Assembly (NCBI RefSeq): GCF_000931465.1 | Contig: NZ_CP010892.1 | Coordinates: 1,736,001-1,800,000, forward strand | Direction of reading: 5' to 3' | Length of the DNA stretch: 64,000 bases | Origin: Pseudomonas sp. MRSN 12121 | GTDB lineage: Bacteria; Pseudomonadota; Gammaproteobacteria; Pseudomonadales; Pseudomonadaceae | Shown: positions 25,096 through 33,849 of the stretch, piece after piece | Position numbering within the stretch: position 1 is the stretch's first letter | Layout of the letters: each line of letters opens with the position of its first letter | Made by a program: the position numbers and the translations under genes | The notes under the pieces: generated by a model | Database searches by the model: none | The model's input: the letters and a program-made list of their open reading frames with translations, nothing else | What the model was told of the DNA's origin: nothing

Positions 25096-25301
25096 GGGCG
25101 CGCCGCCGGCTGCAGGGCCGTGGCATGCGCTATCGGTCTTGCGCGCCTGCGCCGCTACGGGAACGCGCAAGGCCCAGGAGGTCGAGCCTTGCCGTAAGCG
25201 GCATATCGGCGCCGGTTTTTCGTCTTCGCGACAAGGGCCGGCTTCCCTTCGACCTGCCTCAAGTCCCCGGATTTACTACCTCTGAGCGTCCTGGAAACAA
25301 G

Positions 25302-25319
25302 TTGGTGCGCTTATTGCTT
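25302..25319 (+). promoter_or_regulatory. Sigma-54 promoter of flgF-flgL
   Basis: TTGGTGCGCTTATTGCTT: GG at 25304-25305, 10 nt, GC at 25316-25317 with TTGCT at -12. flgF starts about 55 nt downstream. This agrees with RpoN/FleQ-FleR control of the basal-body operon in pseudomonads. Confidence 0.75.
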
Positions 25320-25374
25320 ATGGCTGAGCAGTACAGCGGTGGGCGGCAAACGTCCGACATGCAGAGGAAAGACC

Positions 25375-26112
25375 GTGGACAAGTACCTTTATGTGGCCAT
25401 GACCGGTGCCAGCCAGAATGCGCTGGCGCAGAAGGCGCATGCCAACAACCTGGCGAACATCTCCACCAACGGTTTTCAGCGCGACCTGGAGCAGGCGCGT
25501 TCGATGCCGGTGTTCGGCGACAGCTTTCCGGCGCGGGCCTTTGCCATGTCCGAGCGTCCGGCCACCGATTTCTCTCCCGGCTCGCTGGTGGAAACCGGTC
25601 GCGACCTCGATGTGGCGGTCAGCGGCAATGGCTGGATCGCCGTGCAGACCCCGGATGGCGGTGAAAGCTACGTGCGTACCGGCAGCCTGAACATCGACGC
25701 CCTGGGCGTGCTGCGCGCCGGCAACGGCATGCCGGTGATCGGCAACGGCGGTCCGATCGCCGTGCCGCCGGAGCAGCAGGTGGAAGTCGGCCAGGACGGC
25801 ACCATCAGCATCCGCGCCATGGGCGAAGGCCCGCGGGTGATGGCCGAGGTGGACCGCATCAAGCTGGTCAATCCCGACCTGAAGAACATGACCAAGGGCC
25901 TGGACGGTGCGATCCAGACCAAGGACGGCAAGCCGGCCCCGGCCGATGCCAATGTGCAACTGGTCTCGGGGTTCCTCGAGTCGAGCAACGTCAATGCCGT
26001 CGAGGAAATGACCTCGGTGCTGGCGCTCTCCAAGCAGTTCGAACTGCACATCAAGATGATGAACACCGCCAAAGAAGACGACCAGGCCATGGCTCGGGTC
26101 TTGCAGATCTAA
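25375..26112 (+). CDS. flgF: Flagellar basal-body rod protein FlgF
   Basis: 245-aa proximal-rod protein. It has the N-terminal flagellar rod motif ASQNALAQKAHANNLANISTNGFQRDL and the C-terminal SGFLESSNVNAVEEMTSVLALSKQFELHIKMM amphipathic region that polymerises, with a beta-rich middle. The GTG at 25375 is the start, with AGAGGA 8 nt upstream; the frame remains open to 25339. It is the first gene of the flgFGHIJKL operon transcribed from the adjacent sigma-54 promoter, and it is exported by the flagellar type III apparatus without signal-peptide cleavage. Confidence 0.95.
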   Translation: MDKYLYVAMTGASQNALAQKAHANNLANISTNGFQRDLEQARSMPVFGDSFPARAFAMSERPATDFSPGSLVETGRDLDVAVSGNGWIAVQTPDGGESYVRTGSLNIDALGVLRAGNGMPVIGNGGPIAVPPEQQVEVGQDGTISIRAMGEGPRVMAEVDRIKLVNPDLKNMTKGLDGAIQTKDGKPAPADANVQLVSGFLESSNVNAVEEMTSVLALSKQFELHIKMMNTAKEDDQAMARVLQI

Positions 26113-26157
26113 TTACCAGTACGTCGCGCCGTAAAACAGGCGCACGAGGAGAATCGA

Positions 26158-26943
26158 ATGCTTCCGGCTCTGTGGGTTGCCAAAACAGGTCTGTCCGCCC
26201 AGGACACCAACCTGACCACCATTTCCAACAACCTGGCGAACGTGTCGACCACGGGTTTCAAGCGTGATCGCGCCGAGTTCCAGGACCTGCTGTACCAGAT
26301 CAAGCGTCAGCCTGGCGCCCAGTCGACCCAGGACAGCGAGCTGCCGTCGGGCCTGCAACTGGGTACCGGTGTGCGCATTGTCGGCACCCAGAAGAACTTC
26401 ACCGCCGGCAGCCTGCAGACCACCGAGCAGCCGCTGGACATGGCCATCAATGGCCGCGGCTTCTTCCAGATCCTGCAGCCGGACGGCACCACCACCTACA
26501 CCCGCGACGGCACCTTCCACCTGGATTCCAACGGCCAGATCGTGACTGCCAACGGTTTCGCCCTGGAGCCGGCGATCGTCGTTCCGAACGATGCCCAGAC
26601 CTTCACCGTGGGCCAGGACGGCACCGTCTCGATCACCACCGCCGGCAACCCGGCCTCGCAGGTGATCGGCAACCTGCAGACCGCCGACTTCATCAACCCG
26701 GCCGGCCTGCAGGCAATGGGCAACAACCTGTTCCTGGAGACCGCTGCCAGCGGCGCCCCGCAGGTAGGTACACCAGGCCTCAACGGCTTCGGCACCACCC
26801 TGCAGAACACCCTGGAAACCTCGAACGTCAGCACCGTTGAGGAGATGGTCAACATGATCACCACCCAGCGCGCCTACGAGATGAACTCCAAGGTGATCTC
26901 CACCGCCGACCAGATGCTCTCGTTCGTCACGCAGAATCTGTAA
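26158..26943 (+). CDS. flgG: Flagellar distal rod protein FlgG
   Basis: 261-aa distal rod protein. The N-terminal rod motif is LSAQDTNLTTISNNLANVSTTGFKRDRAEFQDLLYQ, followed by the FlgG-specific QLGTGVRIVGTQKNFTAGSL segment. The C-terminal ETSNVSTVEEMVNMITTQRAYEMNSKVIS helix is typical. Length matches the family closely. It lies 45 nt downstream of flgF, with a good GAGGAG ribosome binding site, and precedes the ring genes. Confidence 0.96.
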   Translation: MLPALWVAKTGLSAQDTNLTTISNNLANVSTTGFKRDRAEFQDLLYQIKRQPGAQSTQDSELPSGLQLGTGVRIVGTQKNFTAGSLQTTEQPLDMAINGRGFFQILQPDGTTTYTRDGTFHLDSNGQIVTANGFALEPAIVVPNDAQTFTVGQDGTVSITTAGNPASQVIGNLQTADFINPAGLQAMGNNLFLETAASGAPQVGTPGLNGFGTTLQNTLETSNVSTVEEMVNMITTQRAYEMNSKVISTADQMLSFVTQNL

Positions 26944-26996
26944 TCAAGTCCTGGGGGCGGCCTGAGGGTCGCCCTGCAACACCATGAGGTAGGGTC

Positions 26997-27692
26997 ATGA
27001 ATCGCTTTGTATCTGTTCTCGCACTGAGTGGGGTCGTCGTGCTCGCGGGCTGCGTAGCCCCGACGCCGAAGCCCAATGACCCGTACTACGCTCCGGTGTT
27101 GCCACGTACCCCGTTGCCGGCCGCCGCCAACAACGGTTCGATCTACCAGGCGGGTTTCGAGCAGAACCTGTACAGCGACCGCAAGGCGTTCCGGGTCGGT
27201 GACATCATCACCATCACCCTCAACGAGCGGACCCAGGCGAGCAAGAACGCCAACTCCCAGGTGGCCAAGAACAGCAAGGCCGGCATCGGCCTGACGTCGC
27301 TGTTCGGCAGCACGCCGAACACCAACAACCCGTTCGGCAGTGGCGACCTGAGCCTGGATGTCGGCTACAACGGCGATCGCGCGACCAAGGGCGACAGCAA
27401 GTCGGGCCAGAGCAACAGCCTGACCGGTTCGATCACTGTGACGGTGGCCGACGTCCTGCCCAACGGCATCATCGCCGTGCGCGGCGAGAAGTGGCTGACC
27501 CTCAACACCGGCGACGAGCTGGTGCGGATCGCCGGACTGGTACGCGCCGACGATATCGCCACCGACAACACGGTGTCTTCGACCCGCGTCGCCGATGCGC
27601 GCATCACCTACTCGGGTACCGGTGCCTTTGCCGATGCGAGCCAGCCGGGCTGGTTCGACCGTTTCTTCCTCAGCCCGCTGTTCCCTTTCTAG
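26997..27692 (+). CDS. flgH: Flagellar L-ring lipoprotein FlgH
   Basis: 231-aa outer-membrane ring protein. A lipoprotein signal with lipobox LAGC places the lipidated Cys at residue 19. The family motif [22 protein letters not shown] is followed by [31 protein letters not shown]. It forms the L-ring bushing around the distal rod. The stop TAG is directly followed by the start region of flgI. Confidence 0.96.
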   Translation: MNRFVSVLALSGVVVLAGCVAPTPKPNDPYYAPVLPRTPLPAAANNGSIYQAGFEQNLYSDRKAFRVGDIITITLNERTQASKNANSQVAKNSKAGIGLTSLFGSTPNTNNPFGSGDLSLDVGYNGDRATKGDSKSGQSNSLTGSITVTVADVLPNGIIAVRGEKWLTLNTGDELVRIAGLVRADDIATDNTVSSTRVADARITYSGTGAFADASQPGWFDRFFLSPLFPF

Positions 27693-27701
27693 GTGGCTAC
27701 G

Positions 27702-28808
27702 TTGAATTTCAAACGCCTCATGCTGGCCGCGCTGTTGTTCTCGGCGGCCTGCAACGTTCAAGCCGAACGGCTGAAGGACATCGCCAGCATTTCCGGCGTG
27801 CGTTCCAACCAGTTGATCGGCTACGGCCTGGTGGTCGGGCTTAACGGCACCGGCGACCAGACGACCCAGACCCCGTTCACCCTGCAGACCTTCAACAACA
27901 TGCTGTCGCAGTTCGGCATCAAGGTGCCGCCGGGTTCCGGCAACGTGCAGTTGAAGAACGTCGCGGCGGTGTCGATCAGCGCCGATTTGCCAGCGTTCGC
28001 CAAGCCGGGGCAGCAGGTCGACGTCACCGTGTCCTCCATCGGCAACTCCAAGAGCCTGCGCGGCGGCACCTTGCTGCTGACGCCGCTCAAGGGCATCGAT
28101 GGCAACGTCTACGCCATCGCCCAGGGCAACCTGGTGGTGGGCGGGTTCGACGCCGAGGGGCGCGACGGCTCGAAGATCACCGTCAACGTTCCGTCGGCCG
28201 GTCGCATTCCGGGCGGTGCTTCGGTGGAGCGGGCGGTGCCGAGCGGTTTCAACCAGGGCAACAGCCTGACCCTGAACCTCAATCGCTCCGACTTCACCAC
28301 GGCCAAGCGCATCGTCGACAAGATCAACGACATGCTCGGCCCGGGCGTGGCCCAGGCCATCGATGGCGGTTCGATCCGGGTCACCGCGCCGCTCGATCCG
28401 AGCCAGCGCGTCGATTACCTGTCGATTCTCGAGAACCTGGAAATCGATCCGGGGCAGGCGGTGGCCAAGGTCATCATCAACTCGCGTACCGGCACCATCG
28501 TTATCGGCCAGAACGTCAAGGTCTCGCCGGCCGCCGTGACCCACGGCAGCCTCACGGTGACCATCACCGAGGACCCGATCGTCAGCCAGCCCGGCCCGTT
28601 GTCCAGCGGCCAGACCGCGGTCGTGCCACGTTCGCGGGTCAATGCCGAGCAGGAAGCCAAGCCGATGTTCAAGTTCGGCCCGGGCACCACCCTCGACGAA
28701 ATCGTCCGGGCGGTGAACCAGGTCGGCGCGGCGCCCGGCGACCTGATGGCCATCCTCGAAGCCTTGAAGCAGGCCGGCGCGCTACAAGCCGACCTGATCG
28801 TGATCTGA
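27702..28808 (+). CDS. flgI: Flagellar P-ring protein FlgI
   Basis: 368-aa periplasmic ring protein with Sec signal peptide ([19 protein letters not shown]) and family motifs [33 protein letters not shown] at the mature N-terminus and [37 protein letters not shown] at the end. The preferred start is TTG at 27702, 5 nt after AGGTGG; a GTG at 27693, immediately after the flgH stop, gives a 371-aa version but lacks a Shine-Dalgarno. The gene is closely packed between flgH and flgJ. Confidence 0.95.
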   Translation: MNFKRLMLAALLFSAACNVQAERLKDIASISGVRSNQLIGYGLVVGLNGTGDQTTQTPFTLQTFNNMLSQFGIKVPPGSGNVQLKNVAAVSISADLPAFAKPGQQVDVTVSSIGNSKSLRGGTLLLTPLKGIDGNVYAIAQGNLVVGGFDAEGRDGSKITVNVPSAGRIPGGASVERAVPSGFNQGNSLTLNLNRSDFTTAKRIVDKINDMLGPGVAQAIDGGSIRVTAPLDPSQRVDYLSILENLEIDPGQAVAKVIINSRTGTIVIGQNVKVSPAAVTHGSLTVTITEDPIVSQPGPLSSGQTAVVPRSRVNAEQEAKPMFKFGPGTTLDEIVRAVNQVGAAPGDLMAILEALKQAGALQADLIVI

Positions 28809-28818
28809 GGTAGGGGCC

Positions 28819-30084
28819 ATGGATATTCGCAAGAGCGGTCTGGTCAGCGGCGGGGATTCGGGTTCCTACTCGGACCTCAACCGGCTTAACCAGCTCAAGG
28901 TCGGCGACAAGAACAGCGACGCCAACATGCGCAAGGTGGCGCAGGAGTTCGAGTCGCTGTTTCTCAACGAGATGCTCAAGTCCATGCGTTCGGCCACCGA
29001 GGCGCTGGGCAAGGACAATCCGCTCAATACGCCGGCGGCCAAGCAATACCAGGAAATGTACGACCAGCAACTGGCGGTCTCCATGTCCCGCGAGGGAGGA
29101 GGCATCGGCCTGGCCGATGTGCTGATGCGCCAGATGTCGAAGAACAAGCCTGCCCACCCGGGCGCGGCGGCGACCTTGCCGGGCGCGCAGCCGGACAAGC
29201 CGGCGACCCCGACCGCCATCGCGGCCGGGACCACCGCCCTGGGCGGCCCGTTGTCGCGGGTCAACGGCCAGCGGCCATTGTGGGCCTCGCGGGCCCTGGA
29301 GCCGCAACGCGCTGCCGACGGCGGCACCCACAACGACATGGCGCTGCTCAACCAGCGGCGCATTTCCCTGCCGAGCAAGCTCACCGATCGCCTGCTGGCG
29401 GGCATCGTGCCGTCGGCCGACAGCGCCGCCGCGACCAATCGCGGCGCCTTGCCGGAACGCACCACGGCGGCCACCGATGCGCTGGTCAGGAACGGCTCGC
29501 GCAGCTTTGCCGCGGTACCGCACGGGCGCATGCAGATCTACGGTCGGGCCGTGGCGCAGCCGCCGTTGGCGCCGGCGAAGAAAGCCTTCAGCTCGGCCGA
29601 CGAATTCGTCGCCACCATGCTGCCGATGGCGCAGCAGGCCGCCGACCGCATCGGGGTCGACCCGCGCTATCTGGTGGCCCAGGCCGCGCTGGAAACCGGC
29701 TGGGGCAAATCGGTGATGCGCCAGCAGGATGGCAGCAGCAGCCACAACCTGTTCGGCATCAAGGCCGGCAGCAGTTGGAAGGGCGAACAGGCGCGGGCGA
29801 TCACCAGCGAATTCAGAAATGGGCAGATGGTCAAGGAGACGGCCGAGTTCCGTTCCTATGCCTCGTATCAGGACAGCTTCCATGACCTGGTGACCTTGTT
29901 GCAGAGCAACAATCGTTATCAAGAAGTGCTGAAGTCGGCCGATAACCCCGAACAGTTTGTACGCGAGTTGCAAAAGGCCGGTTATGCCACCGACCCGAAC
30001 TACGCCAGCAAGATTTCGCAGATTGCCAAGCAGATGAAGAGCTACGAGAACTACGCTGCGGCGGGCGTTTCCACGAATTTATAA
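28819..30084 (+). CDS. flgJ: Flagellar muramidase and rod cap FlgJ
   Basis: 421-aa bifunctional protein. The N-terminal rod-capping domain at residues about 20-110 (VAQEFESLFLNEMLKSMRSA) is followed by a long Ala/Pro/Thr-rich linker. The C-terminal glucosaminidase-type muramidase domain at about 265-415 contains the catalytic Glu motif AQAALETGWGKSVM and HNLFGIKAGSSWKG. It opens the peptidoglycan for rod assembly. The linker makes it clearly longer than the E. coli protein (313 aa), which is usual in Pseudomonas. Confidence 0.95.
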   Translation: MDIRKSGLVSGGDSGSYSDLNRLNQLKVGDKNSDANMRKVAQEFESLFLNEMLKSMRSATEALGKDNPLNTPAAKQYQEMYDQQLAVSMSREGGGIGLADVLMRQMSKNKPAHPGAAATLPGAQPDKPATPTAIAAGTTALGGPLSRVNGQRPLWASRALEPQRAADGGTHNDMALLNQRRISLPSKLTDRLLAGIVPSADSAAATNRGALPERTTAATDALVRNGSRSFAAVPHGRMQIYGRAVAQPPLAPAKKAFSSADEFVATMLPMAQQAADRIGVDPRYLVAQAALETGWGKSVMRQQDGSSSHNLFGIKAGSSWKGEQARAITSEFRNGQMVKETAEFRSYASYQDSFHDLVTLLQSNNRYQEVLKSADNPEQFVRELQKAGYATDPNYASKISQIAKQMKSYENYAAAGVSTNL

Positions 30085-30094
30085 GGTCTGAATC

Positions 30095-32146
30095 ATGAGT
30101 TTGCTCAATATCGGGATGTCGGGGCTGTCAGCCAGCCAAACGTCGTTGATGACCACGGGTAACAACATCGCCAATGCCGACACCGCCGGTTATTCGCGCC
30201 AGCAGACCGTGCAGGGCACCAAGGCTTCGAACCAGTACGGCAATGTCTTCATCGGCAGCGGTACCACCCTGGCCGACGTGCGCCGGGTGTACAACAGCTA
30301 CCTGGACGCCCAGTTGCAGACCACCACCTCGCTGAACAGCGATGCCGCCGCCTACCTGGGGCAGATCACGCCGGTGGACAAGTTGCTGTCCGACAGCGGC
30401 ACCGGCATCACGGGCGCGCTGACCAAGTTTTTCGCCTCGATGCAGAACGTCAACGCCAAGCCCGCCGACGATGCTTCGCGGCAGCTGCTGCTCAGCGATG
30501 CGCAGGCCCTGAGCAATCGCTTCAATTCCGTTTCCAGCCAGTTGAACGAGCAGAACGCCAACATCAACGGCAACCTGAGCAGCATGGCTGACCAGGTCAA
30601 CAAGCTGGCGGCCACCATCGCCCAGTTGAACCAGAAGATTTCCGAGATTTCCACCGGCGGCGGCATGCCCAACGATCTGCTCGACGCGCGCAACGAGACC
30701 CTGCGCCAGCTGTCGACCTTCGTCAAAGTGGACGTTTCCGAACGCGGTCCGAATATCGACCTGTACCTGGGCAGCGGCCAGCCGCTGGTCATGGGCAACA
30801 CCTCCAGCACCCTGGAAGTGGTCGCCGGCAAGACCGACCCGACCCGTTCTTCGCTGCAGCTCAATCGCGGCTCGAGCACCCTGGATGTGACCTCGGTGGT
30901 CACCGGTGGCGAGATCGGCGGCCTGCTGCGCTATCGCAGCGAAGTGCTGGACCCGGCGATGAACGAACTGGGGCGCGTGGCCCTGGTGATCGCCGACCAG
31001 GTCAACAGCCAGCTTGGCCAGGGTATCGACAAGAACGGCGAGTTCGGCGCAGCCCTGTTCAACAACATCAACAGTGCGGCCCTGATCAGCCAGCGCAGCA
31101 TCGCCAGCGGCAACAACAGCGCCGGTTCGGGCAACCTCGACGTGACCATCAAGGACACCGGCAAGCTGACGATCAACGACTACACGGTGACCTTCTCCAG
31201 CGCCACCGACTACACGGTCAAGCGTTCCGACGGCACCAGCATGGGCGCGTTCAGCACCACCACCACGCCGCCACCGGTGATCGATGGTTTCACCCTGAGC
31301 CTCAATGGCGGGGCACTGAGTGCCGGCGACAGTTTCAAGATCACCCCGACCCGCAATGCCGCCGCCAACATCCAGACCGAGCTCACCGACTCCAAGCGCC
31401 TGGCCATCGCCGCGCCGCTGAATGCCGAAGTGCTGCCGGGCGCTACCGGTTCGCTGAGCATTCCGGGCCTGCCGACCGTCAAGCCGGCGCTGAATATCTA
31501 CGATTCGGCCGCCAATGCCGAGATGCAGACCGCGATCAAGAACTCGGTGCCGGTCAAGCTGGTCTTCGACGCGCCGGCCAGCGGTAGCCAGGGCTACAAG
31601 TACTACGATGCCAAGGGCACGTTGATGGGCACCGGTTCGATCGTTCCGGGGCAGAACAACACCTTGAACCTGCAGATCAAGATGGTCGACGCCAGCGGCA
31701 ACCCGATCACCGACGGTGGTACGCCACCGGTGCAGAAGACCTTCACCGTGGAAATGAGCGTCGCCGGTTCGCCGAAGGCAGGCGAAGGGCTGAACGTCAA
31801 GTTCAACGGCGCCGGTTCCACCGACAATCGCAACGGCACCGCGCTGGCGGGCCTGCAGAGCAAGCAGACCGTGGATACCGGTTCGGCCAGCAAGGGCATC
31901 ACCCTGGTCGACGCCTACGGCAAGCTGGTCGAGCGTGTCGGTGCCAAGGCCAGCCAGGGCAAGCTCGACGGTGCCGCCACCGCGACCCTCCTGGCCAACG
32001 CCAAGAGCTCGCGGGACTCGCTGTCCGGGGTCGACCTGGATGAAGAGACCGGCAACCTGGTCAAGTACCAGCAGTACTACACAGCCTCTTCGCAAATCAT
32101 CAAGGCGGCGCAGGAAACCTTCGCCACGCTGATCAACAGCCTTTAA
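30095..32146 (+). CDS. flgK: Flagellar hook-associated protein 1, FlgK
   Basis: 683-aa hook-filament junction protein. Conserved N-terminal rod motif LNIGMSGLSASQTSLMTTGNNIANADTAGYSRQ and C-terminal LDEETGNLVKYQQYYTASSQIIKAAQETFATLINSL flank a central variable region that is larger than in E. coli (547 aa). It is placed between FlgJ and FlgL as usual, with an 11-nt gap before and 13 nt after. A surface-exposed central domain with many Ser/Thr (about 340-590) could be a glycan acceptor, but this is speculation. Confidence 0.96.
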   Translation: MSLLNIGMSGLSASQTSLMTTGNNIANADTAGYSRQQTVQGTKASNQYGNVFIGSGTTLADVRRVYNSYLDAQLQTTTSLNSDAAAYLGQITPVDKLLSDSGTGITGALTKFFASMQNVNAKPADDASRQLLLSDAQALSNRFNSVSSQLNEQNANINGNLSSMADQVNKLAATIAQLNQKISEISTGGGMPNDLLDARNETLRQLSTFVKVDVSERGPNIDLYLGSGQPLVMGNTSSTLEVVAGKTDPTRSSLQLNRGSSTLDVTSVVTGGEIGGLLRYRSEVLDPAMNELGRVALVIADQVNSQLGQGIDKNGEFGAALFNNINSAALISQRSIASGNNSAGSGNLDVTIKDTGKLTINDYTVTFSSATDYTVKRSDGTSMGAFSTTTTPPPVIDGFTLSLNGGALSAGDSFKITPTRNAAANIQTELTDSKRLAIAAPLNAEVLPGATGSLSIPGLPTVKPALNIYDSAANAEMQTAIKNSVPVKLVFDAPASGSQGYKYYDAKGTLMGTGSIVPGQNNTLNLQIKMVDASGNPITDGGTPPVQKTFTVEMSVAGSPKAGEGLNVKFNGAGSTDNRNGTALAGLQSKQTVDTGSASKGITLVDAYGKLVERVGAKASQGKLDGAATATLLANAKSSRDSLSGVDLDEETGNLVKYQQYYTASSQIIKAAQETFATLINSL

Positions 32147-32159
32147 GGAGTCGTAGCCC

Positions 32160-33731
32160 ATGCGTATTTCCACCGCCCAGTTTTACGAGTCCTCGGCCGC
32201 CAACTATCAGAAGAACTTCGCCAATGTGGTCAAGAGCAGTGAGGAGGCCAGCAGCCTGACTCGCGTCAACACCGCGGCCGACGATCCGGTGGGTGCCTCG
32301 CGCCTGCTGCAATTGGGCCAGCAGGCTTCGCTGCTGAGCCAATACTCGACCAACACCACTTCGATCAAGGCGAGCCTGGGCCAGGCCGAATCGGTACTGA
32401 CCAGCATCACCAACGTGCTGGCGCGGGCCCAGGAACTGGCGAGCGGGGCCGGCAACGCCGGTTACACCGACGAGGACCGCAAGGCCAACGCCTCCGAACT
32501 GGCGCAGATCGAAGAGCAGTTGCTGAGCCTGATGAACACCCAGGACGAAAACGGCAAGTACATCTTTGCCGGTTCCAAGGGCGATACCGTACCGTTCTCG
32601 CGCAACTCCGACGGCACCTACAGCTACAACGGCGACCAGACCACCCTGAATCTGCCTGTGGGCGACACCATGTCCATGGCCACCAATACCACCGGCTGGG
32701 CCGCTTTCCAGCAGGCCATCAATACCAGCCGCAGCCAGGTCAACATGACCGCGCCGGCGGTCGACGACGGCCGGGTTTCGCTGTCCAACGGCCAGGTGTC
32801 CTCGAATCCGAAGTACAACAGCGAGTTCCGCAGCGGCGAGCCGTACACCGTCAGCTTCCTCAGCAGCACCCAGTTCAAGATCACTGACAGCGCCGGCAAC
32901 GACGTGACCTCCGAAGCCACCCAGAACGGCTCCTTCACGTCCAGCAAGGGCGCCGAGGCCCAGACCGTCAGCTTCCGTGGCGTCGACCTGCGCCTGAGCA
33001 TCAACCTGAAGTCCGGCGACACCAACCCGGACGCGGTGATCGCCGGCCACAGCTTCACCCTGGCGGCCAAGCCCGATTCCTTCAACGTCTCGCGCAGCCC
33101 GGGCAACCCGTCGACCGCCGTGGTGACCGGCAGCACCATCAGCAATAACAACGCCTACAACGCCAGCTTCCCGAGCGGCGGGGCGATCCTCAAGTTCACC
33201 AGCGCCACCGACTACGAGCTGTATGCCTCGCCGATGACTGCCGACAGCAAGCCGGTGTCCACCGGAACCATGGCCGGCTCCACGGCGACCGCCTCGGGTG
33301 TGGATTTCACCTTCAGCGGCACCCCGGCGGCGGGCGACCAGTACATGGTGGCGGTCAACAACCATCAGACGCAGAACGTGCTCGACACCGTCAGCCAGCT
33401 GCGCAAGGTGCTGGATACGCCCACCAACGGTGACCCGATCGCCATCCAGAAACTCAACGCCGGGTTGCAGGCGGGCATGGCCAACCTGGCCAGTGGCGCC
33501 AATCAGGTGGCGAGCGCGGTCAGCGACATCGGTGGTCGCGGTTCGGCACTGGATATCCAGAACGAGACCAACCTGAGCCTGAGCGCGGCCAACACCCAGA
33601 CCCAGTCGGCGATCCGCGATTCCGACCCGGCCGAAGTGATGACCCGCCTGACCCTGCAACAGACCATGCTGCAAGCCTCGCAACTGGCCTTCAGCAAGGT
33701 TGCCCAGCTGGGCCTGTTCAACAAGGTCTGA
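32160..33731 (+). CDS. flgL: Flagellar hook-associated protein 3, FlgL
   Basis: 523-aa second junction protein. N-terminal MRISTAQFYESSAANYQKNFANVVKSSEEASSLTRVNTAADDP and C-terminal DSDPAEVMTRLTLQQTMLQASQLAFSKVAQLGLFNKV are conserved. The central region from about residue 130 to 440 is Ser/Thr/Asn-rich and makes the protein far longer than E. coli FlgL (317 aa), consistent with added surface domains. It is the last gene of flgFGHIJKL; a GC-rich palindrome follows and then the glycosylation island. Confidence 0.95.
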   Translation: MRISTAQFYESSAANYQKNFANVVKSSEEASSLTRVNTAADDPVGASRLLQLGQQASLLSQYSTNTTSIKASLGQAESVLTSITNVLARAQELASGAGNAGYTDEDRKANASELAQIEEQLLSLMNTQDENGKYIFAGSKGDTVPFSRNSDGTYSYNGDQTTLNLPVGDTMSMATNTTGWAAFQQAINTSRSQVNMTAPAVDDGRVSLSNGQVSSNPKYNSEFRSGEPYTVSFLSSTQFKITDSAGNDVTSEATQNGSFTSSKGAEAQTVSFRGVDLRLSINLKSGDTNPDAVIAGHSFTLAAKPDSFNVSRSPGNPSTAVVTGSTISNNNAYNASFPSGGAILKFTSATDYELYASPMTADSKPVSTGTMAGSTATASGVDFTFSGTPAAGDQYMVAVNNHQTQNVLDTVSQLRKVLDTPTNGDPIAIQKLNAGLQAGMANLASGANQVASAVSDIGGRGSALDIQNETNLSLSAANTQTQSAIRDSDPAEVMTRLTLQQTMLQASQLAFSKVAQLGLFNKV

Positions 33732-33740
33732 GCCTGGGCC

Positions 33741-33762
33741 GGCCGCTCCCGCGGGAGCGGCC
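33741..33762. terminator. GC-rich palindrome after flgL
   Basis: Perfect 22-bp palindrome GGCCGCTCCC-GCGGGAGCGGCC. There is no T-run after it, so it may be a mRNA 3'-stabilising or pausing hairpin instead of an intrinsic terminator. The downstream glycosyltransferase GTG starts 88 nt further on. Confidence 0.5.
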
Positions 33763-33849
33763 GCAGCGTCGAGCCGTCAGCCGTCTTCATTAAGCGGTTC
33801 CGGGGCCCACGCCTGACCAGGCGGGCCCGCCGCTCGAGAGTTTCCCGCC

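Noticed and set aside
23506..25170. Minus-strand frame of 554 codons opposite phhR
   Set aside because: Shadow frame; phhR on the plus strand has ACT, PAS, AAA+ and HTH motifs.
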